Source of the DNA: Pseudisothecium myosuroides
Taxonomy: Eukaryota > Streptophyta > Bryopsida > Hypnales > Lembophyllaceae
Length of the DNA stretch: 64,000 bases
Direction of reading: 5' to 3'
Assembly (NCBI GenBank): GCA_951799445.1
Contig: OX637292.1
Location: forward strand, 6,885,296 to 6,949,295
The notes under the pieces are model-generated. The model was given only the letters and a program-made list of their open reading frames with translations. It searched no databases and was not told the origin of the DNA. Position numbers and translations under genes: made by a program. Each line of letters starts with the position of its first letter. The stretch's first letter is position 1. Shown piece by piece: positions 11,600 to 24,534 of this stretch.

Positions 11600-14500
11600 T
11601 TCATAGGTTTTTTCATCATCTCTTTGCTCTTGTATTTTTGGTTTCCAGATAACACTTTTGATTTTAACCACACTATAAAATGATGAATTGTTTGTTTGTT
11701 TGTTTGTTTGTTTGTAAATTTCAAAATAAGATCAAAATCAAATGTTTTCTATAAGATTTTCATTAGGAAAAATTTGAAGTCAACAAAAGGCCATTTGACT
11801 ACATGCAGCAATGCAATATTAAGAAAAAAAAAATAATTTTAATTTTTTTTGAGCCTATGTGATCACCAGTAGTGGTATGGCAAATTGGCGATTTCAAAAA
11901 AATATATTTTGTTTTATTTTTATTTTTTGAAAAAAATTATTGATTTATTTCCCCTGTAATTGTATCGCAGCCAAAAAGTCCAACGGCCTTGTGCAGGGTT
12001 TAGATTTTTGTAAGTAATCTCCACATGTTTTTGGTGACGTTTTTTGAACTTTTTGTAAATTTTTTAATAAAAAATCAAGAAAATTCAAATTAAAAATAGA
12101 AATTTAGAAAACATCATGTGGTAAAGTGAGGTTAAGTTAAGTGCACCTAATTTGGACTCCATTCTAAAACCGTCCTCTACTGGTCTTACCTAAAATGTAC
12201 TACCTCTTTTCATAAGAGCCTAGGGTTGCTTTTGAATACACCTATTTTGAAGTTTGAAAATTCATAGTTTATTCATATGGTGTCTAAAAGATGCATAAGA
12301 AAGAAATATAAAATATCCGTTTGACTTCCAAAAAATTCCAAAAGAAAATAGGCAATTTCATAGTAGGATCAGTATTTGATGCATCTTAGAACAATGAATC
12401 AGAGTCTAACTTGAATTTATTTTTATTCTTACATATCATTCATGTGGTGATTAGCTATAAGATTACAACACTTATTATACTACTCCATATGTTAATTCAT
12501 TTGTATTACATAGTTTATCATATTAAGAAAAATTGTCAAAGCCTTGCTCCTTGCTTGGATATAATGGACAAAGTACTACTCAAAGAAACCTTTAAACCTA
12601 ATCTTATCTACTTCACCCCCTCACTCTGTCAAGTAGGCTTATGATGAAGTAATATCAACATGATCTTAATCCCTCAAGGATTTGTACATTTTGGACAAAA
12701 ATGTCAAAAACTACCACTTTTAGGGCAATAAGGAAAAAATGAAATAAAAATAGTTTTTTTTGAAATTTTTCATGCCTTGCCCAACCATTGCCCAAAGAAC
12801 TTTAGGCAACATGATTTTTTGATTTGAGCACCCAATCAGAAAAAAAATTATATTTCCAAAAAAGAGATACATGAACACCTTCTATCAAATTTTCAAAAAG
12901 ATTCATTCAAAATTGACTTCATAGGAACCTGACCAAATTTTCAATTGGTCGTTCAATTACCACTTTGTACTTTAGGAATTAAACTTGCAAAATGTCTACA
13001 ATTTTATCCATGGCGCTACATAGTTGTAAAGTGATAAAATGTTCAGTGAATGGCTTGGGGTCTTTTTGAAGGTGCAATTCAAACATGCATCTAATTATGG
13101 AATATTTAAGGATTTTTTCAAATCTTGACTTTGAAAATTCATAAAAAAATTCAAATATTCTCCATATATACCATACGTTAAGGTCTAATTCAGCAAGTGA
13201 GTGCCAAAATAGTTTCTTTTTTGCGTGCAAAGTGGATTCAGATAGTTAAAAGTATTGGTGGTAATGTATTAAATGTTGGTAATATCTCACTTGTAATATT
13301 CCAAACATTTAGACACTCCCCAAAATATTTAATTTATGTCTAAATCTGACCTTCAACTAAGAAATATATATATTTAAAATTAGGATATTCATTTGTCTAC
13401 AATCCAAAATAGCCCCTCATCAGAATGTTGATTCTATCTACATACATCAGCCTAAGTGAATGAGTTTTTTTGTGTACTATTGTTTGCAGACAACTAACAT
13501 CTTCTATGACAAAATTCTACATTATGTACCACAAACGATATTGACAGAGGAAATTAAGAAGAGGAAATAAGAAATAAGAAAGAATGTGCACATCTATCAT
13601 AGTAGACAAGGTCAAGTTAACCTCTAACGGTTCAAAGTCTTTGAATGGTTATTAGGATGCCAATTGCTCGAAACATTTTTAGAAGGTAATAGAATGTACA
13701 AACTTTCTAAGAATATAAATTTTGTCACATTTGGTACTTGAAAGAAAAAGTTATGGCTTCTTAAACAAAAAAAAACTCAAGTCTAAGCAACAAAAGAAAA
13801 CTTGTAAAAATTCAAAATTTAATTTTTAAATATTTTTTCCTCATACAGTATAATTTTGTCTACATAGAAAATTTTAATTCATTCCATTTGGATTTGTCAT
13901 GCAAAAATTATGAAGAATTCATAAATTTAGAGAAATCATATTAATTGACATCAAAGCATCTTCCTAAAAAAATATGTATAGAGTTCGTATTTTCAACTCA
14001 ATTTTCACAAATTTTCAAAACAAATATGTCCATAGGTATAGATTATAGTTACTTAATGAATCTCACTATTAGATTGACATATTTGAAATACACTTTAAAA
14101 CTACTGACAATTTCATTTTTCCTTCCATCTTGTAAAAATTATTAGTTTCTTTTTTCAAATCATAGATTTTCAACTCAATTCTCCACAACAACAATTTAAA
14201 CCTCAAAATTTTGTTGTGCAAAAAAAATCAATTAAGGGGATTCAAAATCTCAAAACCTAGTATAGCAAGGTAAATGGTTTATAATCTACATATGGTAGAA
14301 CCGCCTATAGTTGACCACTTAAGCAATTCCGTGCATTTTCTAGAGTAGTAGAAGGCAATATAAATTTTTTGCCATGTAGAAAGATAGAAATCACAGGAAT
14401 TGCAATTTTTTTGGTAATTTTATGCATTGAATTGAAATTACTGCAAGTTTTGGAAGCCAAAAGTTGGTTTGAACCCATAGTCTAATGTATAAAGTCTTCA

Positions 14501-14730
14501 AATTTCAGTCATTCAAGAACTACTTTCCCACTCACTACTTCCTACTTTCTTGCTCACTACTTTGAGACACGTGTTCTAACCTTATTCGTCCCAACTTTGA
14601 AAAAGAGAAAAAAAAACATTCCAAGCTTTAGTTGGAAATCTATTCTAAGCTTTGTTGGAAATGGTTGCACCCTACAAGTTGGGTATGGATCCTTGGTTGG
14701 GAATGGATGGTCCTACCATAGTCAAAATGT
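11600..14730. other. AT-rich intergenic DNA with a GTTT microsatellite; no gene seen
   Basis: A (GTTT)n microsatellite lies at about 11,689-11,714. The rest is AT-rich single-copy-looking or decayed repeat sequence without a frame that can be defended. Confidence 0.5.
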
Positions 14731-14734
14731 CTAA

Positions 14735-14945
14735 ATTTTCCACACTTTCTCATACAAGGCTAAAGGTATAGTCATGCTTGGTGTTAAGGGTGATGTTTGC
14801 AATGTGAATCCAGTCCAGAGGTAGGTCTACATTCATTCCTCGATTTTTCCACACTTTCTCATACAAGGCTAAAGGTATGCTTGCACTTGGTGTTAGGGGT
14901 GAAGTTTGCAATGTGAATCTGGTCCAGAAGTAGGTCTAAATTCGT
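14735..14945. repeat. Direct tandem duplication, about 109 bp x 2
   Basis: Two adjacent copies start TTTCCACACTTTCTCATAC and continue through an AAGGCTAAAGGTAT block to GTCCAGAGGTAGGTCTA or GTCCAGAAGTAGGTCTA. They differ by scattered substitutions and small indels. No coding content is apparent. Confidence 0.75.
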
Positions 14946-15903
14946 TCCAAAGAACCTCAATAACAACACTCTTCTAACACCAAGTGAGAACGGACCATAA
15001 TTCAAGACCTTCAAGATGAATATTTAAGAAACAATCAATTCAATACTTCTCCATTGTCTGCCGCAATTGAATTGATTACTTCTGAAAATTGGTGAACAAT
15101 GGAGAGGATTTTAAACTCAATTCTCCATCAGAGGTTGTTCTGTATCTGGAACATGATGTGCATTGAACTTTCAATATAACATTCATCAATACAAAATCTC
15201 TGAGTTGTCTCTGAGTAGCACAATTTGCCATAAACATTTACACCATCGACCAGTCATATGGAAACAGTTTCAAGAGACATTCCTCTTTCTTTGAGAAATG
15301 TTGCTACTTTTGAATTCAGGCTCATCTATAATCTATGACAACAAAGAAATATCGACTGCGGCTTAATGGAAATCTGAGCTGCGCCTGTGTGCTTGCATGA
15401 AAACGATCAAAACCTGTATGAATCCAGAAGCTACCTGTTCTACAACACAGCTCTACAAGGAGGAAGAGTGTCAATCACATCGTTGGAAGTCCTTGAAATT
15501 TCTGCACAATCGTTCATTCTACGCTGAACGATACTTCCAGCACCTTCACACCCGTACTGAGCTGGGACGTCCCACTGTGACCTGCACTCGGAACGTATAA
15601 TGAACCATCAGGAACAAGTAGGAGCTATGAACATAAAATAGCAATTAAAGGATACTAGCTTATATAATACACAAGTCTAAGTAGTAGCTACTAAAATATC
15701 AGCAATTCTGGCTACTATTTTCGATCAAGAATGAAATGCAACAGATTTGACAGATAATGACAAATAAATGGAATACTTGATATCAAGCTCTCAAAACTTA
15801 CCATGATAAACGTAGTGGAAACGCTCTTGATCCAGAAATTGGAAATTGAGATGTATCCTAGGACTGCCTCAGTAGAGGTATTTCACATCGCTCCACATGG
15901 ATT

Positions 15904-17712
15904 TCAAGCGCTCTGTTGCTTCAAAGAGGACACTTCAAATCCCGGCATCTCGAATGAAGTGGCGAATTCTTCCACCTTGGTCCTCAGAGCCTGGATGTCA
16001 GAGTTACTTCTTATGATTCGCCGCGACTGTTTTGGATTCTCTTTCTGAATAGCGGCTGTGATCTGCATCGCCCTGTGAAGAAAATCTGCAATTAAGTCGA
16101 AATCCCCTTCGTCACAGCCTCGTGATGTCATGGCTGGAGTTCCAAGTCTCACACCACCCGGTTGAAACGAGCTGCTGTCGCCATAGACGGCATTCTTGTT
16201 CACCGTAATGTGGCACGCTTCACAGACTTCCTCAAAAAGACTGCTGGAGATGCCGGATGGACGAAGGTCCCAGAGCATCAGATGATTGTCCGTCCCGTCT
16301 GTGACCAGCTTGGAACCGTGACGCTTCAATCCTTCAGCAAGAGATTGGGCATTCTTCTTCACTTGTTGAATGTATTGCTTGTATTCTGCCGAGCTGGCTT
16401 GCTTCAGAGCTGCTGCTAGAGCTGCTATGTGATTGTTGTGTGGGCCTCCTTGTATGGTCGGGTGCACCGCAATGTTGATCTCCTTCTCGAAGGAATACTG
16501 TCCGTCCGCTGGCTTGTTGGGGGACTTCAAACCCCTCCGGAAAAAGACCATACCCCCACGAGGGCCACGAAGTGACTTGTGCGTGGTAGTGGTCACCACG
16601 TCACAATAATCAAACGGGCTCAGACACTCGCGAGCTGCAACCAGTCCACTAATGTGTGCCATGTCACACATAAGAACAGCGTTGATCTTGTCAGCAACTT
16701 GACGAAATCGAGCATAATTCCATTCTCGAGGGTATGAGCTTCCTCCACATATCAGAATCTTCGGGCGATAAAGCAAAGCAATCTCCTCCATTTTGTCGTA
16801 ATCAATCAGCCCTGTTTCCGGATGAACCTTGAACGGTAGAGTTTGGAAGTAGATCGATGCAGCGGGGATCTTTTTGCCGCTGTGCGTATGATAACCGTGA
16901 CTGACATGGCCTCCAGATAAGACGTCCAAGCCCATGATTCGGTCATGGGGCTGCAACAGTGCAGTGTACACTGCAAAATTGGCCGACGAACATGAATAGG
17001 GCTGCACATTCACGCCCCATTTCTCAGGGTCGAGCTGGAAAGCAGTCAGAGCCCTTGAAATACAAAGGGACTCAATCTGGTCGATGTACTCATTCCCCTT
17101 GTAGTACCTGGTGCCAGGGAGTCCTTCCGAGTACTTGTTCGTGAGGTGGCTTCCCAGAGCCTCAAACACAGCCAGCGAAGTAAAATTTTCAGAAGCAATC
17201 AATTCAATTCCTTTCCATTGCCGACTCTTCTCGTTCTCCATGATTTCCCACAGATCGGGATCCACCTCCGCCAGAGGTCTGTTGCCCCAGTCCCGCACCG
17301 CTCGTTTCCGGCCTCCACTTTCCTGGGCCTGGAAACTGTTGTGGCTCACCCCCATTCTTGGTGTCAAACTCGACGGATGGTTCGGCAGCGGCCTGGGTAT
17401 TCCGTTTTGATGATGCTCCGATGAAACAATAGCCCGGAAAGCGCCATGAGATGCTGGATGGACAGCTGACTGCGAACCAGCTCGAGCAAACTGCTGGTAA
17501 GTGGCCTGAGGTGGATGGCCTCCAGATGAAGAAGGATTTCGCCCAGCCATGCCTTGGTCCATAGAAAACGAGGGCGTCCGAAACTGACCACTTCGTAGAG
17601 GAGAGACCTTTCGGTTCAGGCTTTGAGTGTTGCAAACAGGGGAAAGTCCAATCGAGCCACCAGCGCTGTTGAGTAGAAAAAATTGTTTACCATCTCTAGA
17701 GGTGATTTGCAT
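15904..17712 (-). CDS. SHMT: Serine hydroxymethyltransferase, SHM6/SHM7-type with N-terminal extension
   Basis: PLP enzyme interconverting serine plus tetrahydrofolate with glycine plus 5,10-methylene-tetrahydrofolate. The 602-residue product has a uninterrupted single-exon CDS. The catalytic domain begins near residue 140 and keeps [11 protein letters not shown], the DMAH motif (about 350), the lysine motif [14 protein letters not shown] (Lys about 379) and [13 protein letters not shown] (Arg about 522). All key residues look intact. The first 140 residues are Ser/Pro/Gln-rich, low complexity, and contain GGRKRAVRD, an NLS-like basic patch. Such an extension marks the SHM6/SHM7 clade, whose Arabidopsis member SHM7/MSA1 is nuclear and linked to S-adenosylmethionine supply. 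Nuclear location here is inference. The start at 17,712 was chosen because an upstream in-frame ATG lies beyond an apparent intron acceptor (GGTACAG ending at 17,725). Confidence 0.93.
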   Translation of the reverse strand: MQITSRDGKQFFLLNSAGGSIGLSPVCNTQSLNRKVSPLRSGQFRTPSFSMDQGMAGRNPSSSGGHPPQATYQQFARAGSQSAVHPASHGAFRAIVSSEHHQNGIPRPLPNHPSSLTPRMGVSHNSFQAQESGGRKRAVRDWGNRPLAEVDPDLWEIMENEKSRQWKGIELIASENFTSLAVFEALGSHLTNKYSEGLPGTRYYKGNEYIDQIESLCISRALTAFQLDPEKWGVNVQPYSCSSANFAVYTALLQPHDRIMGLDVLSGGHVSHGYHTHSGKKIPAASIYFQTLPFKVHPETGLIDYDKMEEIALLYRPKILICGGSSYPREWNYARFRQVADKINAVLMCDMAHISGLVAARECLSPFDYCDVVTTTTHKSLRGPRGGMVFFRRGLKSPNKPADGQYSFEKEINIAVHPTIQGGPHNNHIAALAAALKQASSAEYKQYIQQVKKNAQSLAEGLKRHGSKLVTDGTDNHLMLWDLRPSGISSSLFEEVCEACHITVNKNAVYGDSSSFQPGGVRLGTPAMTSRGCDEGDFDLIADFLHRAMQITAAIQKENPKQSRRIIRSNSDIQALRTKVEEFATSFEMPGFEVSSLKQQSA

Positions 17713-19340
17713 GGCCGTCTCTACCTGTACCATGAACATCCATACAAAAATCAGAAACACGCCATTCAAAATTTAGACTCGCTATTTCTTGTGAAACTGA
17801 ACATAACCGATGATACTCCAGGCTAACCTCGAAAAAGAAAATTAAGCGCCCTGGTCAACAATCAGCATGACCACACCTCGTTCTGAATAGCGCCAACTAA
17901 GCTTCGGGGACAATGACATATTCGTCTCAGGAGATAGTCACAGCATGCTTTCATATGCTAACTAAGCCACATATGATTATGCACAAAGAAAGACCAGACA
18001 CTACACTACTGCTCCATGTAAGATACGACCCTGCCCTTGTATATGTAGGGAACGAAGTAAGTAAGAGCATTCCAAGGGCACAGCGCCTAATATCCCGTTC
18101 TTCAGAGTACGTAATTCCATACATCATGAATTCACTGTCGATCGCTACAAATGGGTTAATTTACATACAAATTTGAATTCTTTACATGACTTAACCTGCA
18201 GGAAGAGACGGTCATGCAGGAAGTTTCAAGAGATGATTTTCCATCTCTTGCACCTACTTGCATAACCGGTCCTCCCTGCTGGCAATTAATCGCGTAAGGC
18301 ATGAACTAACGCACAACAAAATTCTAAACAACAGAATCCAAGTAACCGGCCCACACCTGAATAGGATCATCACTCAAAGAACTTCCATTCGACAGAGGTG
18401 GTTGAAGGCTGATGAATTGACCTCCTGGCATCATCTGCTGATGTTGCACCGATTGCTGCATCATTTGAACCAATCCCAAGGATAAGCTGGGCTTCATCTC
18501 CACACCGTCCATTTGCGATAGCTGACTGAAGAGGGTGATACGGCAGCCAGTACGTACTAGCGAGCGAGCTCTCAACAAGGCCACTCAACGACGTTCCAGC
18601 GATAATGCCCTCTCTCGCACCAAGAAACACGGCAAGGACAGAGACACAGCAAAAATCGCTCTCTTCGGTTGAGTGGCATGTCCCAGTGAGAGGCAATTGA
18701 ATTGACTGAGAATCGAAGGAACAATCGAAAGCCCGATCGAAGGAACTCCAGAAGAGCCTTCAAAACGTTCTAGCTGCCCCCCAAAGAAATCACTCCCCAG
18801 AGAAACGACGAAAAGAATCGTCCAAGATGGGTACGTCAAGAGCCACCAGTCAGCAGTCCTGAGCTAGCGATTAATCGTGAAAGAAACTTCTCGAGAGAGA
18901 CGAAGAAGGAAAGCGAAACCTGAACAGCTAGCGAACAAGCAAGCTGGCGCGCACAGAATCGAAAAGAAGGGTCGTTCAGTTCTAACAGAAATTAATGCGA
19001 GGACTAGCTGAGGATCGAGAGGAACTGAGAGGCCGGGACAGAGAACTGAATTAAAGGAACTGAAATGGCAAAGGCAATGCATGGGCAGACGAGAGTGCGA
19101 GAGCAAGAGAAGCTGCAAGTGCAGCAAAGCAAAGGGAGGACGAGGCAGGAATTACATACCGAGCTCAGAAAGACAGGATTGTGGAGTTGCTGCAATGACC
19201 AAGATATAAGCTTAAGCTTAAGCAGCAGCAGCGCGTCCGTCGACTTGAGCTCGCTGTGGTCGTGTTGAGCTTGCTCTGGCTTCGCCGTTTCAAAGGCCGC
19301 ATCGGGTTTCCCGACCAGGTGCATGCATGTTCGCGTCCTG
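17713..19340 (-). promoter_or_regulatory. SHMT 5' leader with probable UTR intron and promoter
   Basis: An acceptor ending at 17,725 just 13 bases before the start codon implies a 5'-UTR intron. Candidate donors on the minus strand include CTCG/GTATGT at 19,159 and CAG/GTGTGG near 18,357; which is used cannot be decided. The stretch 18.3-19.3 kb is GC-richer and purine-rich (GAGAGAGACGAAG-like tracts), as expected of a first exon. Frames within it are short and unconvincing. Confidence 0.4.
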
Positions 19341-20737
19341 TTCGCACCTTCGCGTTCCCATGATGTTCCCTACGGAACTTACGTGGAACGTCCGCAGCTG
19401 AAAAGCACTACAAATTTTGGACCTGTCTGTGCACATCATTTTTCAGTTGTTTCTCATTTGTTTACAACTGAAGTTGCGTCAGACTACCCTACCTGAAGGT
19501 CAGGTTCAGAATAAATTAAGTTCAGAATAAATTAAGTCATTTTTGTAAAAAAAAGTGTCAGATGTCATCTTGTGAATGGTGTGAGGTGATTTGACATGGA
19601 AATTCACAATACTATTCACTAAAAATGTACTCAAGCAACTCCTTTTTTTAAATTGAATGAAAAAATGTTTTTTTTTTTCATTTTTTAGATTTAGGTGAAG
19701 TCATCCAAAGGATATTTTGCATCCTCAACAGCATGTTAGGGTTAATTCCTATGCAACCTTCCCGAAGTAGGTAAAACAATCCATCGTGGTCGGAATTAGA
19801 AATTTGCCCCCATGTCAATGTTGAAATTTTTATTTATTTTTTCAATTAAAGACAAGTGTGAGAAACAGCAAGAGCAATTGAAATTATATTAATTTTTTTG
19901 ACAAAGTACGAATTTGTTATGGATTTTTGAAGTACACTGCCCAAAAGAGTCTCTAACCCGGGGGGGTCACTTAGAAATTTTTACCAGGTAACGTGCGACA
20001 TAATATAGGGAGGCATTAATTCACAGTGCTTAAAAATTAGAAAAAACTTGGGGGTAATATACAGAGGACAAATTACTCTAGAGTCACTTACAAATAAGAT
20101 ACAGATGTGAATAATACATCAAATTATTTTTTTTTACCCCTAAAATAGGATACAAGGTATTGGTCCTAGAAAATTTTCAATAGTAGGGTCAGTTTGGGCT
20201 ATTGCTGACCTAATTTATTCAGATGAAAACAAGGATGAAAAATCGGCTAAGGGTAACAGAAAGCGATATGGTTTAGAATATTCGCTTCTCCAGGTCCTTG
20301 GATTTTGCACTTCAGATGCTTGTTTCATAATTTGCCTTGGATTCTTGGAATTGTTACTGTCACTATAAGTTACAGGTGCAAATTGCTATTGAATTCACTC
20401 GTGTTTCTAGAGGTTGCAACTTTCAAGCAAATGCAGTAACTTAAATCTTTTGTTTGGCATCTTGTCAGTGGGAATCTGTGGCTAGGTTTCTCAAATTTTT
20501 GGGTGCGTTCTAGGTGCATTTCTCAAATCTGTGGGTGCGTTTTTTCTTGAACAACATTCAATTCTTCTATATTGTACACGTTTTTTTTTTTTCTCTTGTC
20601 CATTTGTTGGGATAAGCAAAAAGCATCTTCTATTTATTCCATGGTGTATCGTCGTTTTTCATTTTCCATTTTCGAATTGCGACCCTCTCCTTCAAACCGT
20701 CCCTATGTTTAGCTGTGGAATGGATGGGAGGTGATCC
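19341..20737. other. Intergenic, no gene seen
   Basis: Moderately AT-rich sequence upstream of the SHMT leader, with several homopolymer runs. No gene, RNA or complete mobile element could be recognised. Confidence 0.4.
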
Positions 20738-21044
20738 TTAAATGGACCTCTTTTGCTATTGAATGAATCAAGGAAAATTGATTTTTTTATTGCGAGAGCC
20801 AATCATTGGCCTTGATTTCCTCAAATCACTTTCAAAGTTGCAAGGGGACGGATTTTGGGAGACCTAGTGTCACGAATAGGTACCTACTACTGAAATCTTT
20901 GAAAATTCATAACTAATTCAAAAATGCTTCAAAAAATATGAAACCACTTGGGTTGCGTTCTGCATCTATTTTTCTTTTTCTTAAAAATGAGCGAAAAATA
21001 TTTTAGATCATGCACACCTGTGAAAAAGGCGGACCAGCCCTTAA
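20738..21044. mobile_element. TTAA-flanked non-autonomous element, about 307 bp
   Basis: It starts TTAAATGGACCTC and ends GGACCAGCCCTTAA, so both borders are TTAA with a GGACC block nearby. The interior is an inverted, diverged copy of 34,495-34,838; shared blocks include the CAATCATTGGC/GAGCCAATCAT stretch and AACCACTTGGG. No coding capacity. Confidence 0.55.
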
Positions 21045-21708
21045 AGGGTCGCTTTTTGAGCCTACTACCTTACTACTATTGAATTCTGAACATGTTTTTC
21101 TCTATGGACAGCTCCCTCACACTATACTACCATTTAAAGCATTGAAATTGCAGAGTTATGTGTTTGTATGAAAACTGTGTTTTTTGGACTGAAAGATGGT
21201 TCACATACATAGCAACATGGTTCAGTGTTTACTTTGTGGCTTTTCTCTTCTGTATTCAATTATTTGTCCTGTACTTTTGTGTGATGAGATTGTGAATTGT
21301 AGATTACATAAGTAAGACATACAACACCGGTTTATGGTACAACTTATAGTAGGTGCTTCAAAGTATATGCATGGAATGTGGTGTTTTGAGCTCTTGGGGC
21401 TTGTTTTGTCTTTGCTCTGTATTTGTTTTATTTTTTCACTTAATTTTTCTTCCTTATAAGGAAGTAAGGGTGCCGGAAATTGACCCTACTTCACAATTCC
21501 AAGTAATTGTAGGGAGGCAAAAAATACCAAAAATGAGGAACTTAGCTAATAATACGGACCATTTAATTGTTTGTGGGAAGCTAAATACCCCCCTAAATAA
21601 AAAAAACCCAGCCGCACGTGATGTACAAACCTTCACATGGAGTGACCCCCCTGAGGTCTCTAAACTACCCCAAAACCAACAAAAATTATATCCATAATGC
21701 TCATCTTA

Positions 21709-22133
21709 GAGTAACTCCAATGTGACCAAGACCTAGGTATGGGAATAGTATGAATTGGTCATGTGACGGCCTTTTGCTAATAACCGCACTCCAATGCAGC
21801 AATTGTAGCCATCGGCATTTCCCAAGCCCTATCCTAGCATTGTAGCACGTTTTGTTGAGTCTGGAATAGTACTCTAGAAGTTAAGAAAAGTGAGATTCTT
21901 TGACTAGGGTGACAATTGGTGGTGTTTCTCAACACCTCACCCAATACGCGCCTAAAAAAATAGAAGAGATTCAATCACTGGAAAAAACAAACTCAAAAGC
22001 AATTTGTTTGTTGTTCCTAGATTTATTGTTGCCACGCAAACTGGCAAGTGGCCTAGCCCACCTCCCGCTTGAGCAAGGGACCCGATCCTAAAAGCTTCAC
22101 GTGCCATTCTCAGTGTCCACATTAGAGATGCTT
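21709..22133. mobile_element. Candidate PIF/Harbinger-like element, about 425 bp
   Basis: The left end GAGTAACTCCAATGTG and the reverse complement of the right end AAGCATCTCTAATGTG align over 16 positions, and TTA lies at both outer borders. TTA is the usual PIF/Harbinger target duplication. The inverted repeat is imperfect, so this is a tentative call. Confidence 0.4.
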
Positions 22134-22574
22134 TTACTCACCCAACAATAATCACAGTATTTCTAAGTGTAGAAGGCCTAAAAAAGTCACTTCCTACAAT
22201 GAATTTGCATTGAAAAGTTGGAACTTCCTATTGAGGTTACTAATCACTCCAATATTGTCATCCACAACATTGATTATGGCCCAACTCTCATTTATTGAAA
22301 AAAACCCGTATTGGGGTCATTTCCTAGGTGTCCGACTATCCATCATGGGTCTTTTGACCTTAATGGATTGTTCTACCTTACCAATAGGTAAGTCAATTAG
22401 TTAGGTTGCGAGCATGGAAGCTTTCATAGGATGATTGAGTGCTCAAGTGGGTGCTTCTACTGTATCTTAATGGATTTGTACTTCAGACAAGAATCTATAC
22501 TAGTTTCGTTTGAGTTTGGTCCCAATTTTTGACTTAATTCCCATTTGATGACTTTAAATCCTAAAAGGACCTTA

Positions 22575-22704
22575 GAGCATCCCCACAACAACTCACTCAA
22601 GCATCACGATCAAGCAAATCAACAAAGGAAAATTCTTTGTCAGAGGAAATCAATGGTCCAGAACATTTAGAGTGCTAGTTTGACGAGTTGCTGTGGGGCT
22701 GCTC
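22575..22704. mobile_element. Tourist-like MITE with TTA duplication, 130 bp
   Basis: Terminal inverted repeats GAGCATCCCCACAACAACTC and GAGCAGCCCCACAGCAACTC (reverse complement of the right end) differ at few positions. TTA flanks both sides (22,572-22,574 and 22,705-22,707), matching PIF/Harbinger insertion preference. Confidence 0.65.
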
Positions 22705-22890
22705 TTACCTTGCAAGCCCAAAGGGCATTTTGAAAGTCAAAAACTTGAATTTTTAGGTAGTTTTTGGTTTTAAATGTTTTATAGCTTAGCTAAGAAAATG
22801 TAACTCTAATGATCTACTTTTTATTCTATTTTAATTTTTTTCAAAATGATTAAAATTGTACTTTTTGTGACACTTTGAAGATAGCACCTA

Positions 22891-23264
22891 GGGGAGGCAA
22901 CCCATTCCTAATCACCCCCCCATTGTGGCAGGGGAGGGTGGTCTGTTTCCGTGAATGTCCTGAACAATAAATGACAATTTCTGACAGTCATTGATTGGTC
23001 AAAAATTAACTATTACATGAATGAATCATTGTTCGTTTTGTATCCAGTGCTTGGTCAGAATTGGGAAAGCCATTTCACTAGAATGGAAAGAACCTGATCT
23101 ATCGTTCAAAAATTCATGGTAATTTCATTTTGCGATATAAAAATCTGAAAAATTATGGAAAGCCTCCTCTGTCTATTTCTACACACTAATAAATTGACCC
23201 GCTGAAGAACCACGGACTTTAGATACGTGGAATGCTTATTTGATCGGAAATGGGTTGCCTCCCC
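22891..23264. mobile_element. MITE with GGGGAGGCAACCCATT termini and TA duplication, 374 bp
   Basis: The element begins GGGGAGGCAACCCATTCC and ends GGAAATGGGTTGCCTCCCC, a near-perfect inverted repeat. TA lies directly outside both ends, consistent with a Tc1/mariner-type target duplication. No protein is encoded. Confidence 0.7.
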
Positions 23265-23600
23265 TATAGAGCTCAAAATATACCACTTCTAAACTTTCTC
23301 TATTGAACTTTTCTTGGTGTGAGCTCATAGGAGTACACTAGTTATACCATGATGAATGCCACTACCATTTCGATTGTTCTTTAAATTTTCATACTATTTT
23401 TAGCATTTTGTACTTGATATGATCTTTACAAAGAATTTTCTTCAAAAAATCATAAAATATTCAATTTGATTTGTTAATTACAAAAAAATGGGATTAAAAT
23501 TTAGACACATATTAATACATGTGAAAAATATCAAACTTTTGAAATGTATGATTTAACATAGAAATGTAAATTTGACTAAAACTAGACATGAAATGTCCTT

Positions 23601-24534
23601 TTAACCCCTAAGTGTCCCAAGTGATCAAAAGTGTTTCCACATAGTTTAGAAGTCAAATTTAAGGTGTTGTAAACTTTTGCATCCAATGTCCGAACTTAAT
23701 AAAACTTGTTGGAAAATCTACGCTCTCTCTTTCTCTTCTAGTTTGTGTGGTAAAATTTTCATATCAATCCAAGACGTATTGATTTTTTGGGAGCCATTCA
23801 AAGTTCATGGGGTCAATTTTAGTTCACCAAATTGCATTTTGATAGCTACAACTTTGGAGGCTTGTATCTTGTTCATCCAATGTTTGTTTTCAATAAAATT
23901 TGTTGGATTAGATTCCCCTTGAAGTCTACTTACTATACTAAATTTTTCGTGTCAATCCAAGTTGTTTTGAATGTTTGAGAACCATTCAAATTTCAAAATC
24001 CAAACATTTTCAGATTATAGTGATCTTCGGCAACCTATTTCTTCTTCATAAAGTCTTTGTTTCCAAAAAAGTTTTGGATAGGTTGTGTATGCTAGTCCAA
24101 TTTGTGTAGTTAAAATTTCATATCAATCCGAGAAGTTATAAATGTTAGAGAAGAATTTCAATAGGAGATACGGCCTTTGATCTTTTTTTGCTACTCTTTG
24201 ACATTTCAAAGTCAATTTGCAAACGCAAAGTCATTGGAATGACATTTTCTTTTAACAATGTGTTTGTATAATGGTTTTGAAGCACTTTATAGTTGAAAGT
24301 TTTGCATTTGAGTAGGTTTAGAAATCAAATTTCACCTCTAATGTCTTGCTAGGAAAATTTTAGCTTTCTTGCAATCTATGTGGCCAAATGACTCCAAACT
24401 TGATCCACATCTTATACAACATGCACACTACAAGATTTTATGCTTAAGATTTCTATACCTTAATGACATTTAGACCTATAACACTTCAAAAGCTGTTCTT
24501 CAACCCAAAAATGCTAGGTACGCTTAGGTGTTAA
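23601..24534. mobile_element. TTAA-flanked non-autonomous piggyBac-type element, 934 bp
   Basis: It starts TTAACCCCTAAGTGTCCC and ends GCTTAGGTGTTAA, giving TTAA borders and CCTAAG-type termini. Its interior (TTTGCATCCAATGTC, ATCAATCCAAGACGTA, ATTTAGACC...ACACTTCAAAAG) is shared with the elements at 43,704-44,817 and 35,404-36,299, defining one dispersed family of about 0.9-1.1 kb. No coding capacity. Confidence 0.75.

Noticed and set aside
17111..17635. Overlapping frames on both strands within the SHMT N-terminal region
   Set aside because: Shadows of the SHMT reading frame; none shows domain features.
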